From Nitrospiraceae bacterium (GTDB lineage Bacteria > Nitrospirota > Thermodesulfovibrionia > Thermodesulfovibrionales > UBA1546): a stretch of DNA of 5,183 nt. The position numbers were made by a program, and so were the translations under genes. Every line of letters starts with the position of its first letter. Positions within the stretch are counted from its first letter, which is position 1. Of the stretch, positions 5,159 through 5,183 are shown piece by piece. The notes below the pieces were generated by a model that was not told the DNA's origin, made no database searches, and was given only the letters and a program-made list of their open reading frames with translations. Location: positions 437 through 5,619 of the forward strand of contig DOHC01000254.1 of assembly GCA_003535475.1 (NCBI GenBank), read 5' to 3'.

Positions 5159-5183
5159 GGAGAGGTGACCGAGAGGCCGAAGG
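5159..5183 (+). tRNA. tRNA-Ser, 5' part; cut by the window end
   Basis: GGAGAGG (5159-5165) is the 5' acceptor strand, followed by T8-G9 (TG, 5166-5167) and a D arm beginning ACCGAGAGGCCGAAGG. The GGAGAGGTG(A/G)CCGAG start with GG and GAAGG further on is characteristic of bacterial tRNA-Ser. The anticodon lies outside the window, so the isoacceptor cannot be named. Confidence 0.85.

Overview
The window reads as chromosome of a diderm (Gram-negative) bacterium of moderate, roughly mid-40s % G+C. The evidence is a Kdo-8-phosphate phosphatase for lipopolysaccharide synthesis, two bacterial phospholipid-synthesis enzymes, and two envelope-type proteins whose architectures (membrane TPR with zinc ribbon, and DUF4388 with a pseudopilin domain) recall Nitrospirota and delta-proteobacterial lineages. 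That taxonomic placement is inference from gene style; no marker gene is present to fix it.

Layout: positions 1-47 are the 3' part of a tRNA-Ala (anticodon GGC). A leader of about 130 nt follows, mostly occupied by a palindromic repeat element. Five plus-strand genes then run in one direction: kdsC (179-718), pgsA (699-1235, overlapping kdsC by 20 nt), plsY (best start GTG 1366, to 2022), a large membrane TPR/zinc-ribbon protein (2045-3736) and a DUF4388 protein with a C-terminal GspG-like domain (3741-4802). From plsY onward the gaps are 22 nt and 4 nt, so the genes are probably co-transcribed. The only larger gap, between pgsA and plsY, is filled by a second copy of the same repeat element. 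After the operon, 4829-5105 on the minus strand is a decayed C-terminal remnant of an IS1595-type transposase split by two apparent single-base deletions. The window ends in the 5' part of a tRNA-Ser (5159-5183, plus strand).

How the genes work together: PlsY acylates glycerol-3-phosphate to begin phospholipid synthesis, PgsA condenses glycerol-3-phosphate with CDP-diacylglycerol on the way to phosphatidylglycerol, and KdsC supplies Kdo for the lipopolysaccharide inner core. The first half of the operon is therefore an envelope-building set. The last two genes have no known reaction, but both look membrane-anchored with protein-interaction modules, and may serve in envelope assembly, surface structures or signalling.

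The most unusual feature is the pair of 72-nt elements (87-158 and 1276-1347). They have the same two-hairpin design and the same terminal GTCAT/ATGAC repeats. Both are further framed by TGAAAAT upstream and ATTTTCA downstream, and both end directly before a start codon with the Shine-Dalgarno sequence held between the two outer arms. They may be a mobile palindromic repeat, a translation-controlling leader, or both.
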